Shown here piece by piece: positions 1 through 10,436 of a stretch of 64,000 nucleotides of DNA; positions within the stretch are counted from its first letter, which is position 1, and every line of letters begins with the position of its first letter. Under the pieces are notes generated by a model. It was given only the letters and a program-made list of their open reading frames with translations. It searched no databases and was not told the origin of the DNA. The DNA comes from Acidimicrobiia bacterium (GTDB lineage Bacteria; Actinomycetota; Acidimicrobiia; Acidimicrobiales; Bin134): contig VYEX01000008.1 of assembly GCA_009842675.1 (NCBI GenBank), positions 25,609 to 89,608 on the forward strand, in the 5' to 3' direction. The translations under genes were made by a program, and so were the position numbers.

Positions 1-1
1 T

Positions 2-1003
2 GAGGCTATGGCCCTGCCGAGGCTCACCATGCTGGTTGTGCCTCAAGACGGCGACGCCCGACTCATCGTGCCCCGGCTGGAGGCCCCTCGAGTGGTCGAT
101 CGGCCCGGTGTGTTTGAGATGGCGGTGTGGAACGAGACGGACGACCCCATCGCACTGGCCCGCTCGTTTGTCGGTTCCGCCTCGGTGATCGCCGTTGGCG
201 ACCGCATGTGGGCTGGATTCTTGGTGGACTTGGCCCGACTTCTGCCCGGGGCCGAATTCCGCCGGGCATCGGAGGTCACTAGTTCGATTCGCTCTGTCAA
301 AGACGCTGCCGAAGTGGAATCGCTGCGGGCTGCGGCGGCCGCCGCCGACCGGGTGGCGGTCGACCTTCGATCTGGCGACATCGAGTTGGTGGGGCGCACC
401 GAGGCTGAGGTATCGGCCGAACTGGGCCGTCGTCTGTTGGCCGAGGGCCACCAGCGGGTGAATTTCGCCATCGTGGCCGCGGGCGAAAACGCCGCCAGCC
501 CGCACCACGAGCCAGGGGAGAGGGTGATCAAGCCGGGCGAGGTCGTGCTGTGCGACTTCGGTGGAACCATGGCCAATGCCGACGGAGTGGGCTACTGCTC
601 TGACATCACCCGGTGCGTACACCTGGGCGAGCCGCCCGCCGATCTAGTCGATGCCTACGACGTGCTGTTCGAGGCCCAGGCCGCCCAAGTGGCCGCGGCA
701 GAGGTTGGCCGGCCCTGCCAGGATGTCGACCGGGTAGGGCGGGAGATGATCACCGAAGCAGGATTCGGCGACAACTTCATTCACCGCACCGGCCACGGAA
801 TCGGCACCGAAGCCCACGAAGACCCATACATCGTGGAAGGCAACACCCTTGAACTCCGTGCGGGCCACGCCTTTTCGATAGAGCCCGGCATCTACCTGCC
901 CGGGCGATGGGGCTTGCGCCTGGAGGACATTGTGGTAGCGGCTACCGATGGCCCCGACAACCTCACCACCACCGATCACCGCCTCGCCGTACTCGACGTT
1001 TGA
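2..1003 (+). CDS. M24 family metallopeptidase (Xaa-Pro aminopeptidase-like), 5' end cut by the window
   Basis: The reading frame is open to the left edge, so the true start probably lies outside; an ATG at 8 is the first in the window. The product is a pita-bread fold metallopeptidase of the creatinase/aminopeptidase P family, which removes an N-terminal residue before proline. Numbered from the ATG at 8, the first 90 or so residues are the tail of an N-terminal creatinase-like domain and the rest is catalytic. The five metal ligands of the family can be placed: Asp in CDFGG, Asp in SDITR, His in HRTGHGIG, Glu in IEPGIY and Glu in LRLEDI. Full-length relatives run to about 350-380 residues, so perhaps 30-40 residues are missing. 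It faces the next gene convergently with an 18-base gap. The substrate is not deducible. Confidence 0.85.
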   Translation, partial: EAMALPRLTMLVVPQDGDARLIVPRLEAPRVVDRPGVFEMAVWNETDDPIALARSFVGSASVIAVGDRMWAGFLVDLARLLPGAEFRRASEVTSSIRSVKDAAEVESLRAAAAAADRVAVDLRSGDIELVGRTEAEVSAELGRRLLAEGHQRVNFAIVAAGENAASPHHEPGERVIKPGEVVLCDFGGTMANADGVGYCSDITRCVHLGEPPADLVDAYDVLFEAQAAQVAAAEVGRPCQDVDRVGREMITEAGFGDNFIHRTGHGIGTEAHEDPYIVEGNTLELRAGHAFSIEPGIYLPGRWGLRLEDIVVAATDGPDNLTTTDHRLAVLDV

Positions 1004-1021
1004 CCAAGACTCTGGCCGGGT

Positions 1022-1879
1022 TCAAGTGGTGTCGAGCAGAACTCTCGCCACCAAGTCCATCCCAAATCCGGTCAAAATACCCAGATACAACAGGCCGGTC
1101 GCGGCCATGACCGCGGAGTAGAACCGCTCCCGCAGCGCGGCCCGAGCTAGAACCACCAACCCCGCGGTGGTCACCACGCAGGCCACCCAGAACCAGCCCA
1201 ACAGCCCGTTGTAGCCGTCGTCGATTGTTCCGCTGAGCACCGATCCCATGCCGGTGGGCCACAGCATCACCACCAACTCGGGCAACCACAGCAGTCCGGT
1301 CCAACGGACCAGCTCGAGCAGGGGTCCTCGGGCCAAGCCGGGCTGCACCAGATACCAATGGCCCAACAGCATGGCGTCGGTGACTGCACCCAGGAAGAAC
1401 GCTCCGATCACGGTACGGGCGACCGCCAACGCGGCGGGGTCTCCGGCGTCGAGCCCGCCGGCCACCACTCCAATCAAACCCACCGCAGGGGCGATGAGAT
1501 CCAGAATCGGAGGGAATTCAGCCTTGGTGCGGTCGAAGCGCTGCTCTTCCCGGTCGATGCCGGTCATCTCGGCGATCTCTGCGCTGCGCCGCTCCACCCG
1601 TTCTCTCTGGCCGCTCACACCAGCCCGTCGGCGGACCACCGATACCGCCAGCGCCGCGGCGGCAGCTGTGGCTGTGGCCGCCGCGGTCCAATCCCGCACC
1701 GGTACCGAGTCGGTGGCGAATCCCAGCCAAGCACCGCCCGCGGCCAGCAACCCGAAAATGCTGCGCATGAGCCAGCCGTAGCCCAGTCCGGTTTCCCGCC
1801 GCCGCGTGGTGAGCCAGGTAAACGCCAGCCCGCCGACGGCCAACTGCAATAGGAGGGTGGCCGGCTGGAGTTCGATCAC
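1022..1879 (-). CDS. Multi-pass integral membrane protein of unknown function
   Basis: A 285-residue protein with a GTG start (GTG ATC GAA). About eight hydrophobic segments can be counted: two in the first 60 residues, one near 65-85, then, after a charged cytoplasmic-type stretch around residues 88-118 (RRRAGVSGQRERVERRSAE), five or so more to the C terminus. I see no enzymatic motif. It lies 39 bases downstream of metH on the same strand and may be cotranscribed with it, but nothing ties it to methionine metabolism. It resembles lineage-specific actinobacterial membrane proteins; I do not recognise a named family. Confidence 0.7.
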   Translation of the reverse strand: MIELQPATLLLQLAVGGLAFTWLTTRRRETGLGYGWLMRSIFGLLAAGGAWLGFATDSVPVRDWTAAATATAAAAALAVSVVRRRAGVSGQRERVERRSAEIAEMTGIDREEQRFDRTKAEFPPILDLIAPAVGLIGVVAGGLDAGDPAALAVARTVIGAFFLGAVTDAMLLGHWYLVQPGLARGPLLELVRWTGLLWLPELVVMLWPTGMGSVLSGTIDDGYNGLLGWFWVACVVTTAGLVVLARAALRERFYSAVMAATGLLYLGILTGFGMDLVARVLLDTT

Positions 1880-1918
1880 TCGACAGATCCCCTATCCCCG
1901 CACTGCTGACCCGGCATC

Positions 1919-4900
1919 TCAGCGGGCCACGAAGTACTTGGCTTGGGGGTGGTGGCAAATGAGGGCCGAGGTGGTTTGCTCGGGCTGGTATTGATAGCTG
2001 GTTTCCTCGCCGACTTGGATGCCGATGCGGTCGGCGTCGAGGAGCTGGGCCACGGTGAAATTGTCCTCGAGGTCGGGACAGGCGGGGTAGCCCCAGGAGT
2101 AGCGGCCTCCCCGGTACTGCTGGCGGAACAGGCCGATGAGGGTGGGCCCGTCCTCATCGGCGAATCCCCATTCGGTGCGGATGCGGTGGTGCCAGTGCTC
2201 AGCGAGGGCTTCGGCCATCTCAACCCCGAGGCCGTGGAGCAGCAGGTATTCCTGGTAGCGGTTGTCGGCGAACAATTTGGCGGTGGCCTTCGATACCTCG
2301 GCTCCCATGGTCACGATGTGAAAGGCGGCATAGTCCACCTCATCGCGGTCGGCGGGCCGGAAGAAGTCGGCAATGCACTGATAGGGGTCCTTGGGCTGTC
2401 GGGGATAGTGGAATCGGCAGAGCTCCGCGTTGCGCTCAGGGGAGTCCCACACCACCAGATCGTCACCGCTCCCGTTCACCGGGAAGTAGCCGTACACCAC
2501 CTGGGGCACCAGCAATCCTTGGGCCATGGCTGAGGCGAGCTGCTCGCGCATCGTGGGGCGGATGCGCTCCTTGAATGCGGGGTCGTCCTCTCCGTCCACG
2601 GGACGGAACTGCCACTGGTTGCGGAAGAGGGCGGTCTCGTTCACATACTCGGCTATGTCGGCCACCGGTATGCCCTTGACCACCCGGGAACCCAAAAACG
2701 GGGGCTCAAAGACGGGATTGTCGGTGGCCACCGATGGCGACCTGTCCGGGATTTCGTCACCCGCTACACCGGCGGAGTCACGACGGGCCCGGCGGGGCAG
2801 ATCACGGCCGCCCGGGCGGCGTCCGAAGTCGGGATCTTCGGTGCCGGTGCGGCGCAGCTCGCCTAGTCGGTCCATCACCGCCAGGCCCTCGAAAGCGTCT
2901 TTGCCGTAGAACACCCGGCCCTGATAGGTCTCCCGCATGTCCCGCTCCACGTAGGTGCGGGTCAACGCGGCGCCGCCCAAGAGCACCGGGAGGTGGTGGA
3001 GGTCTCGGGTGTTCAGCTCCTCCAGGTTGTCCCGCATTATCAAAGTGCTCTTCACCAGCAGACCGCTCATGCCGAGGGCGTGGGCGTCCACCTCCAGGGC
3101 CCGATCGATCATCTCGGTGATGGAAACCTTGATGCCCAGGTTGTGAACCTCGTAGCCGTTGTTGGTCAAGATGATGTCCACCAGGTTCTTGCCGATGTCA
3201 TGTACATCGCCCTTCACGGTGGCCAGCACGATCCGCCCCTTGGCCCCGGTCTCGTCGGCCTTCTCCATGTGGGGCTCCAGGTACGACACGGCGGTCTTCA
3301 TGGTCTCGGCTGACTGGAGCACGAACGGCAGCTGCATTTCGCCGGAGGCGAATAGGTCGCCCACCACCTTCATGCCGGCCAGCAGCGTGTTGTTGACGAT
3401 GTCCAGCGCTGGCGCAGCCTCCAGAGCCTCGTCGAGATCGGCCTCCAGCCCGTCGCGGTCGCCGTCGATGATCCGCTGCTCCAGGCGCTGCTCCACCGGC
3501 CATCCGGAGCGGTCTTCCTTGACGGCGGCGGTGGTGGTCACGTTCTCGAATGCGGCTAGCAGCTCGGTCAGCGGGTCGTAGTCGTTCTGGCCCTCCGACG
3601 CGATCCCAGCGGAGCCGCGCCGGTCGTAGATCAGGTCTAGGCACACGTCCCGGTGGTGGGGATCGATCCGGTTCAGCGGGATGATCCGCCCGGCGTGCAC
3701 GATGGCCGAGTCGAGCCCGGCCTCGAGGCACTCGTGTAAGAACATGGAGTTGAGCACATGGCGGGCGGCGGGCTTCAGCCCGAATGACACGTTGGACACC
3801 CCCAGCGTGGTGTACACGCCGGGCAGTTCGGCCTTGATCCTCCTGATGGCCTCGATGGTGGCTAAGCCGTCTTTTCGCAGGTCGTCGTCGCCGGTGGACA
3901 GCGGAAACGTCAAGGCGTCGAAGATCAGGTCGGAGGCCGCCAGCCCGTAGCGCTCGACGGCCAGTCGGTGCAGGCGATGGGCCACCCGCATCTTCCACTC
4001 CAGGTCTCGGGCCTGGCCCTCCTCGTCGATGAGCAGGCACACGACCGCCGCGCCATACTCCCGGGCCAGCGTCAGCACCTGGTCAAGCCGGGAGCCCTCG
4101 CCCTCCCCGTCTTCCAGGTTGGCCGAGTTCAGCACCGCCCGGCCGCCGATCCATTCCAAGCCGGCCTGCATAACGTCGGGCTCGGTGGAGTCGAGAACCA
4201 GCGGGGCGGCCACCCCGGTGGCGAACCGGCGGGCCAGTTCGTCCATGTCGACGGCGCCGTCGCGTCCCACATAGTCCACGCACAGGTCCAGCAGGTGGGC
4301 GCCCTCGCCCACCTGCTCTCGGGCGATCTGAAGGCAGCCGTCCCAGTCGCCCTCCAGCATGGCGTCGCGGAACTTGCGGGAGCCGTTGGCGTTGGTGCGC
4401 TCGCCCACGATCAGAAACGAAGTGTCCTGGGCAAAGGGCACTGCGGAGTAAATGGAGGTGGCCGAGGGGGGCAGTGCGCCGGGCCGGGGTCCGGGAACGA
4501 GGTCGGCGCAGCGGTCGATGACCGCTTGGAGGTGCTCGGCGGTGGTGCCGCAGCACCCGCCGATCACGCTCACCCCCAGCTCGGTGACGTAGCGGGCCAA
4601 GTAATCGGCCAGCTCGTCGGGGCCGACGTCGTAGTGCATCCGGCCGTCCACCACCTGGGGGAGCCCGGCGTTGGGGATGCAGGCCACCGGCACCGGACAC
4701 TGCTCTGACAGCACCCGCAGGTGCTCGCCCATCTCGGCGGGGCCGGTGGCGCAGTTCAACCCGAACACAGCGGGACCCAGCGGGGCCAGCGCGGCCAGCG
4801 CCGCGCCGATCTCGGTGCCGGGGAGCATCCGGCCGGTCATCTCGATGGTGACCTGCACTTGCAGCGGAATATCGCGGCCCACAGCGGCCATGGCCCGGCG

Positions 4901-5422
4901 ACAGCCATTGATGGCCGCTTTGGCCCCGAGCAGGTCGTATTGGGTTTCGATCATGAACAGATCGACCCCGCCGTCAAGCAGTCCCCGGGCCTGCACCTCG
5001 AAGGCGTCGCGCAGGTCGGCGTAGCGGATTTGGCCCAGCGATGCCAGCTTTGTGCCCGGCCCCACCGAGCCGGCCACCCACCGGGGCCGGTCGGCGGCCG
5101 AGTAGCCGTGGGCTGCTTCTTTGGCGATGCGGGCCGCGGCCAGGTTGATTTCGTAGGCCTGGTCGGCGATGCCGTATTCGGCTAGGGGCACGGAGAACGC
5201 CCCGAAAGTGGCGGTCTCCACCGCGTCAACTCCCAGGCCCAGGTACAGGTCGTGCATCCCGGCGATGAGGTCGGGCCGGGTCAAGCACAAGAGCTCGTTG
5301 CAGCCCTCCAAGTCGGGACCGCCGAAGTCGTCGGCGCTCAGCGGCTGCTCTTGAACGTAGGTGCCAAACGCGCCGTCATAGATGAGGACGCGCTCTTGGG
5401 CCGCATCCTCATAGGAACCCAT
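1919..5422 (-). CDS. metH: Methionine synthase, cobalamin-dependent (MetH), full length
   Basis: Transfers the methyl group of 5-methyltetrahydrofolate to homocysteine through enzyme-bound cobalamin. The 1167-residue length fits the family. Domains in order: homocysteine-binding barrel (about 1-320) with zinc ligands in LNCATGP and GGCCGTT; pterin-binding barrel starting at GERTNANGSRKF (about 350-620); the cobalamin cap and Rossmann module with the base-off histidine in DVHDIGKN (about 760); and a C-terminal reactivation (SAM-binding) domain from RNQWQFRP to the end. A low-complexity Arg/Gly/Pro linker precedes the activation domain. The frame stays open 120 residues upstream, but homology begins at MGSYEDA, so I choose the ATG at 5422. 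A TANNNT box sits 8 bases before it. No B12 riboswitch fits in the 82-base divergent gap to pepA. Confidence 0.96.
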   Translation of the reverse strand: MGSYEDAAQERVLIYDGAFGTYVQEQPLSADDFGGPDLEGCNELLCLTRPDLIAGMHDLYLGLGVDAVETATFGAFSVPLAEYGIADQAYEINLAAARIAKEAAHGYSAADRPRWVAGSVGPGTKLASLGQIRYADLRDAFEVQARGLLDGGVDLFMIETQYDLLGAKAAINGCRRAMAAVGRDIPLQVQVTIEMTGRMLPGTEIGAALAALAPLGPAVFGLNCATGPAEMGEHLRVLSEQCPVPVACIPNAGLPQVVDGRMHYDVGPDELADYLARYVTELGVSVIGGCCGTTAEHLQAVIDRCADLVPGPRPGALPPSATSIYSAVPFAQDTSFLIVGERTNANGSRKFRDAMLEGDWDGCLQIAREQVGEGAHLLDLCVDYVGRDGAVDMDELARRFATGVAAPLVLDSTEPDVMQAGLEWIGGRAVLNSANLEDGEGEGSRLDQVLTLAREYGAAVVCLLIDEEGQARDLEWKMRVAHRLHRLAVERYGLAASDLIFDALTFPLSTGDDDLRKDGLATIEAIRRIKAELPGVYTTLGVSNVSFGLKPAARHVLNSMFLHECLEAGLDSAIVHAGRIIPLNRIDPHHRDVCLDLIYDRRGSAGIASEGQNDYDPLTELLAAFENVTTTAAVKEDRSGWPVEQRLEQRIIDGDRDGLEADLDEALEAAPALDIVNNTLLAGMKVVGDLFASGEMQLPFVLQSAETMKTAVSYLEPHMEKADETGAKGRIVLATVKGDVHDIGKNLVDIILTNNGYEVHNLGIKVSITEMIDRALEVDAHALGMSGLLVKSTLIMRDNLEELNTRDLHHLPVLLGGAALTRTYVERDMRETYQGRVFYGKDAFEGLAVMDRLGELRRTGTEDPDFGRRPGGRDLPRRARRDSAGVAGDEIPDRSPSVATDNPVFEPPFLGSRVVKGIPVADIAEYVNETALFRNQWQFRPVDGEDDPAFKERIRPTMREQLASAMAQGLLVPQVVYGYFPVNGSGDDLVVWDSPERNAELCRFHYPRQPKDPYQCIADFFRPADRDEVDYAAFHIVTMGAEVSKATAKLFADNRYQEYLLLHGLGVEMAEALAEHWHHRIRTEWGFADEDGPTLIGLFRQQYRGGRYSWGYPACPDLEDNFTVAQLLDADRIGIQVGEETSYQYQPEQTTSALICHHPQAKYFVAR

Positions 5423-5430
5423 AGAATGCG

Positions 5431-5436
5431 AGGCTA
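5431..5436 (-). promoter_or_regulatory. Candidate -10 box of metH (near-leaderless)
   Basis: On the minus strand the hexamer TAGCCT lies 8 bases before the ATG at 5422, a spacing that would start transcription at or within one or two bases of the start codon. No convincing -35 is visible, as is common in actinobacteria. Confidence 0.4.
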
Positions 5437-5443
5437 CTTTGCG

Positions 5444-5472
5444 TTGGGGGCTGTTTTGATGCTGGATAACAT
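5444..5472 (+). promoter_or_regulatory. Candidate promoter of pepA
   Basis: TTGGGG (5444-5449), a 17-base spacer, then TAACAT (5467-5472), leaving a leader of roughly 25 bases that contains the Shine-Dalgarno GAGGAG at 5494-5499. Confidence 0.35.
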
Positions 5473-5504
5473 CGCAGGGGCTTGTATCGATTTGAGGAGA
5501 CCAG

Positions 5505-6977
<1,473 letters not shown>

Positions 6978-7455
6978 GCCACGCGAACACTCCATAGGCC
7001 CCGCCCACCACGACCCCGAAGAACGGGACTAGCAGCCACTGGTTGGAGTCGAACAGCTGGTCCACTGCTTCCACGGGCCACGAGGCCGCCACCAGCCCGG
7101 CCGCCAGTGCCGCGATATTCACCGCCACATGGCGCCAAGTGGCGGGCATCTCCACTCGGCCGAAGCACCCGCAAGGCTCCCCTGAACCCGAGCGCACCAT
7201 GGCCGCGGCTACCACCGCGAACCCGGCATAGAGCGCAGCGAGGGCAGTGGCGGGGACAATGCCCCCCACAATGAACGCGCTGGCCGCCACCACGAGTTCA
7301 ACAAGCCCCAAGAGCCGCACGGCCCATTGGCGGTGGTAGAGCTGGAGTCGGGCCAAGGCGGCCGATGCCGGTGCCGGGGTGACTGCTTTCGACGCCCCTG
7401 CGGCGCCCAGCAGGACCGCGGCCATCAGATAGACCGCGGCCGCATACTCCATGGG

Positions 7456-8643
7456 CTAGCGCGTGAAGCGGCGCAGGGCGTGGCGGCGGCGCTCGGCGTT
7501 GATCGCGTCGCGCTCGTCGACGCTGAGCCGGGGGGTTTCGGGGTGAAGGCAGCCGCCGACCTCGGATACCGGTATCAGACGAAGGGTGGGCACTGGAGCG
7601 CTATCGGCGCTGTTCCACCGGTAGGTGATGGCCCCTTGGGGGCAGCCGCCCAAGGCGATCCAGTTCTGGATGCCGGGGTCAACATGGGAGATCACCACCC
7701 GCAGCATGCCGTCGGGGTCGAGTCGGGCTTGGGAGTCGTTCATGGTGGTGGGAAGGTTCACAAAGTCGAGGCTCTGGTACCAAGTGTCGCCCACCTGGAT
7801 GTTCCAGTACAGGCAGTCGGGCGGGGTCACCTCAAAGAGCAGGGCCTCGTCGAGGTCCACCTCATACCAGCACTGCCCGTAGGACTGCTTTTCGCTTCCT
7901 CCCTGGGCGCTCTGACTCACCTTTTGAGGCGGAACGTGATCGAACGAGTTGATCTGGCCTCGATTGCGCTGATTACCGGCGAATTCGGTCCAGAACTTGG
8001 GCACAGTGTCCACCTCCCGGGCCGCCTCGTCGAACAGCTCACAGGTTCGAACCGGGTCGAGGCGGCTGGGAGGGCCGGATGGATCGAGGCATTCGAAGTA
8101 CAGCTCGGCGTGGCTTTCCGCGGCCCAATCGGAGAAAAACTGGCGCACGAACAGCCGGCACTCAATTGGTTCCACCTGGAACCAGTCGCCGATGTGGTCG
8201 CCGGGGTCGGGGTCGGGGCTGAAGACGACGTCGATGCGGCCGCCGCCTATGTCGGTCAGGTCGGGACTGCCCAAGTCGAGGAGTTGAGTGATTTTGCCCC
8301 GGCCGAAGCTGTAGTCCATTAGCGACAACCCCAGATAGCGGACGGTGTCGATGCGGCCGGTGAGGCGATAGGTGCGGTTGAGGTCTACGGGCGCCGACTG
8401 ATACAGCGCATCGGGGTTGTCCTGGCCCACCTTGAAGGGATAGGTCCAGCCCAGCTCGGGATGGTCGGTATCGCTGTTTTCGAGGATTCGGTCGGTGGCC
8501 CAGTAGAACATCCGCAGCTGATGGCGCAGGCCTTCGGCCTGCTCGGATGCATCAGCCCCGTTATCTGGATCGAAGATGTAGTCGGCCGACTCCTTGAGGG
8601 TGTCGCAAAGCCGATTCCAAGAAGCTCTTAGGTCGTTGTCCAC
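7456..8643 (-). CDS. DUF1214-like protein, tandem copy 1
   Basis: A 395-residue soluble protein with GTG start (MDNDLRASW). The C-terminal half has the pattern YWNIQVGDTW, NDSQARLDPDG, HVDPGIQNW and a late G-x-x-x-YRW, which I associate with DUF1214 proteins (often found next to DUF1254); the family's biochemical role is not established. There is no signal peptide and no obvious catalytic motif. The neighbour at 8696-9880 is a close paralogue, similar along the whole length and about three quarters identical by eye, so a tandem duplication created the pair. The bases just upstream of both starts share GTATGTCTAGC, suggesting the duplicated unit included the 3' edge of the gene before it. Confidence 0.6.
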   Translation of the reverse strand: MDNDLRASWNRLCDTLKESADYIFDPDNGADASEQAEGLRHQLRMFYWATDRILENSDTDHPELGWTYPFKVGQDNPDALYQSAPVDLNRTYRLTGRIDTVRYLGLSLMDYSFGRGKITQLLDLGSPDLTDIGGGRIDVVFSPDPDPGDHIGDWFQVEPIECRLFVRQFFSDWAAESHAELYFECLDPSGPPSRLDPVRTCELFDEAAREVDTVPKFWTEFAGNQRNRGQINSFDHVPPQKVSQSAQGGSEKQSYGQCWYEVDLDEALLFEVTPPDCLYWNIQVGDTWYQSLDFVNLPTTMNDSQARLDPDGMLRVVISHVDPGIQNWIALGGCPQGAITYRWNSADSAPVPTLRLIPVSEVGGCLHPETPRLSVDERDAINAERRRHALRRFTR

Positions 8644-8695
8644 GGTGTATGTCTAGCCGCGACAATTCCATCTGGGCAGCCCAAGGACATGATGC

Positions 8696-9880
8696 CTACC
8701 TCGTGAAGCGCCGCAGGGCGTGGAGGCGGCGCTCGGCGTTGATCGCGGCGCGTTCGTCGGCGCTGATTTGGGGGGTGTCGGGGTGGAGGCAGTCGGCGAC
8801 CTCGGACATCGGCATCAGCTTCAGATCAGGCACCGGCGCGGAGTCGGCGTTGTTCCACCGGTAGGTGAGAACTCCTTGGGGGCAGTCGCCCAAGGCCATC
8901 CAATTTTGGATGCCGGGGTCAACATGGGAGACAACCACCCGCAGTACGCCGTCGGGGTCGAGTCGGGCTTGGGAGTCGTTCATGGTGGTGGGGAGGTTGA
9001 TGTAGTCGAGGCTCTGGAACCAGGTGTCGCCCACTTGGATGTTCCAGTACAGGCAGTTTGGCGGGGTCACCTCAAGGAGCAAAGCCTCGTTCGGGCCCAC
9101 CTGAAACCAGCACCCTCCGTAGGCCTGCTGATCGCTGCCTCCCAGGCCTTCCCCGCTGTATTTCCCCGAGACATGCTCGAATGAGTTGACCTCGCCCCGG
9201 TCGCGGTAGCCCACCGCATAGTCGGTCCAGAACTTGGGGACGGTGTCGATCTCGTTGGCTACCTCGCCGATCAGCGTCACGGTGCGAGCTGGGTCGAGTC
9301 GGCCGGGCGGATTCGTGGGGTCGAGGCACTCCAGGTGCAGTTCGGCATGGCTCTCGGCACCCCAATCGGAGAAAAACTGGCGTACCAGCAGCCGGGAAAG
9401 CTCGGGCTCAACCTGGAACCAGTCGCCGACGTGGTCGCCGGGGTCGGGGTCGGGGCTGAAGATGATGTCGATGCGTCCGCCGCCGGTATCGGTGAGGTCG
9501 GGAGTGCCCACGTTGAGCTGCTGGGTGATCCCACCTCGGCCGGAGACGAAATTCAGTATCGATAATCCCAGGTAGCGGACAGCGTCGATGCGGCCGGTGA
9601 GACGGTACGTGCGGCTCAAATCGACCGGCGCGGTCTGATACAGCCCATCGGGATTGTCCTGGCCGAATTTCGAGGGATAGGTCCAGCCCAGTTCGGGATG
9701 TTCGGGGTCGTTGTTCTCAAGAGTTCGGTCGAGTGCCAAATAAAGCATCCGGAGGTGATGGCGCAATCCCTCGGCCTGCTCGGAGGAGTCCACTCCAAGT
9801 GCGGGGTCGAAGATGTAGTCGGCCGACTCCTTGAGGGTGTCGCACAGCCGGTCCCAGGAAGCCCTCAGTTCATTGTCCAC
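8696..9880 (-). CDS. DUF1214-like protein, tandem copy 2
   Basis: A 394-residue paralogue of the gene at 7456-8643, with the same GTG start and the same blocks (GWTYP, DLxRTYRLTGRID, FSPDPDPGDH, YWNIQVGDTW, HVDPGIQNW). Divergence is concentrated around residues 45-60 and 215-245. It lies upstream of copy 1 with a 52-base spacer and 9 bases downstream of the 146-residue hypothetical gene, so all three plus the MauE-like gene probably form one transcript. DUF1214 membership is a judgement from the motif pattern; a search is needed to confirm. Confidence 0.6.
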   Translation of the reverse strand: MDNELRASWDRLCDTLKESADYIFDPALGVDSSEQAEGLRHHLRMLYLALDRTLENNDPEHPELGWTYPSKFGQDNPDGLYQTAPVDLSRTYRLTGRIDAVRYLGLSILNFVSGRGGITQQLNVGTPDLTDTGGGRIDIIFSPDPDPGDHVGDWFQVEPELSRLLVRQFFSDWGAESHAELHLECLDPTNPPGRLDPARTVTLIGEVANEIDTVPKFWTDYAVGYRDRGEVNSFEHVSGKYSGEGLGGSDQQAYGGCWFQVGPNEALLLEVTPPNCLYWNIQVGDTWFQSLDYINLPTTMNDSQARLDPDGVLRVVVSHVDPGIQNWMALGDCPQGVLTYRWNNADSAPVPDLKLMPMSEVADCLHPDTPQISADERAAINAERRLHALRRFTR

Positions 9881-9889
9881 GCCGTATGT

Positions 9890-10330
9890 CTAGCGTCCTG
9901 TTCCCAAAGCTGGGGACTTGGGCGTGGAGTAGTAGGAGGTGTGGGAGCGTTGGAGGTGGGTGGGCAGCCGGCTGAGCTGGGCGTTGTTGAGCGGCGGCAG
10001 TCGGCGCCTGACGGCATAGCCGGCGTGGCCCTCCGAGGCCAGGCGGAACATCACCAGGCGGTGCAGGGTGCGGTGCAGGCCGCCCCGGGGTCCGGCTTTG
10101 GGACTGATCCCCAGTTGCAGGGCGATGGGAGCCACGGAGAGTTCGAAACCGTCGGGCGAGCTTTCGAACTCATGGGCCACATGGCGCAGAAGCCAGGCGG
10201 CGGTGGGGCCGATGACCCCCAGCCAGAATTGCTCCACATATCTAGATCGGGGGTCGTGCCCGCTCTCCTCGGTAACCGAGTCGCGCCAAGGCTCAATCCA
10301 AAGAGAAGAGTGCATGAAGAGGGAGGCCAT
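9890..10330 (-). CDS. Hypothetical protein, possible winged-helix character
   Basis: A 146-residue protein (MASLFMHSS start at 10330; in-frame codons continue 20 residues further upstream, and a second ATG is at 10315). The middle contains FWLGVIGPTAAWLLRHVA and then LGISPKAGPRGGLHRTLHRLV, followed by a basic stretch YAVRRRLPPLNNAQLSRLP, which could be a small winged-helix DNA-binding unit. That is only a resemblance. It heads the minus-strand group with the two DUF1214-like genes and is divergent from the Sir2 gene across an AT-rich gap. I do not recognise the family. Confidence 0.6.
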   Translation of the reverse strand: MASLFMHSSLWIEPWRDSVTEESGHDPRSRYVEQFWLGVIGPTAAWLLRHVAHEFESSPDGFELSVAPIALQLGISPKAGPRGGLHRTLHRLVMFRLASEGHAGYAVRRRLPPLNNAQLSRLPTHLQRSHTSYYSTPKSPALGTGR

Positions 10331-10390
10331 GAAAGGATCGTTTCTGCGAGCCGATGCTCTGCAAGGTACTGAGGGGAAGATTTGAGTCAA

Positions 10391-10436
10391 TTTTGTCTAC
10401 TATCATGTAATGCTGTCAACAGTTAGATAGGAAAAA
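10391..10436. promoter_or_regulatory. AT-rich divergent promoter region between the hypothetical gene and the Sir2 gene
   Basis: Strikingly AT-rich for this genome. It contains TATCAT (10401-10406, a fair -10 for the plus strand), CTGTCAACAG (10412-10421, two 4-base arms around CA) and outer CTATC...GATAG arms (10400-10404 and 10426-10430). It could hold an operator plus promoters in both directions. Exact elements are uncertain. Confidence 0.35.

Noticed and set aside
5423..5504. Cobalamin riboswitch for metH
   Set aside because: The gap to pepA is only 82 bases, too short for a B12 riboswitch, and the promoter box lies 8 bases from the ATG.
7327..8322. A 331-residue open frame opposite the DUF1214-like copy 1
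   Set aside because: It spans the end of the MauE-like gene and copy 1; its composition is that of a shadow, and the minus-strand proteins are conserved between paralogues.
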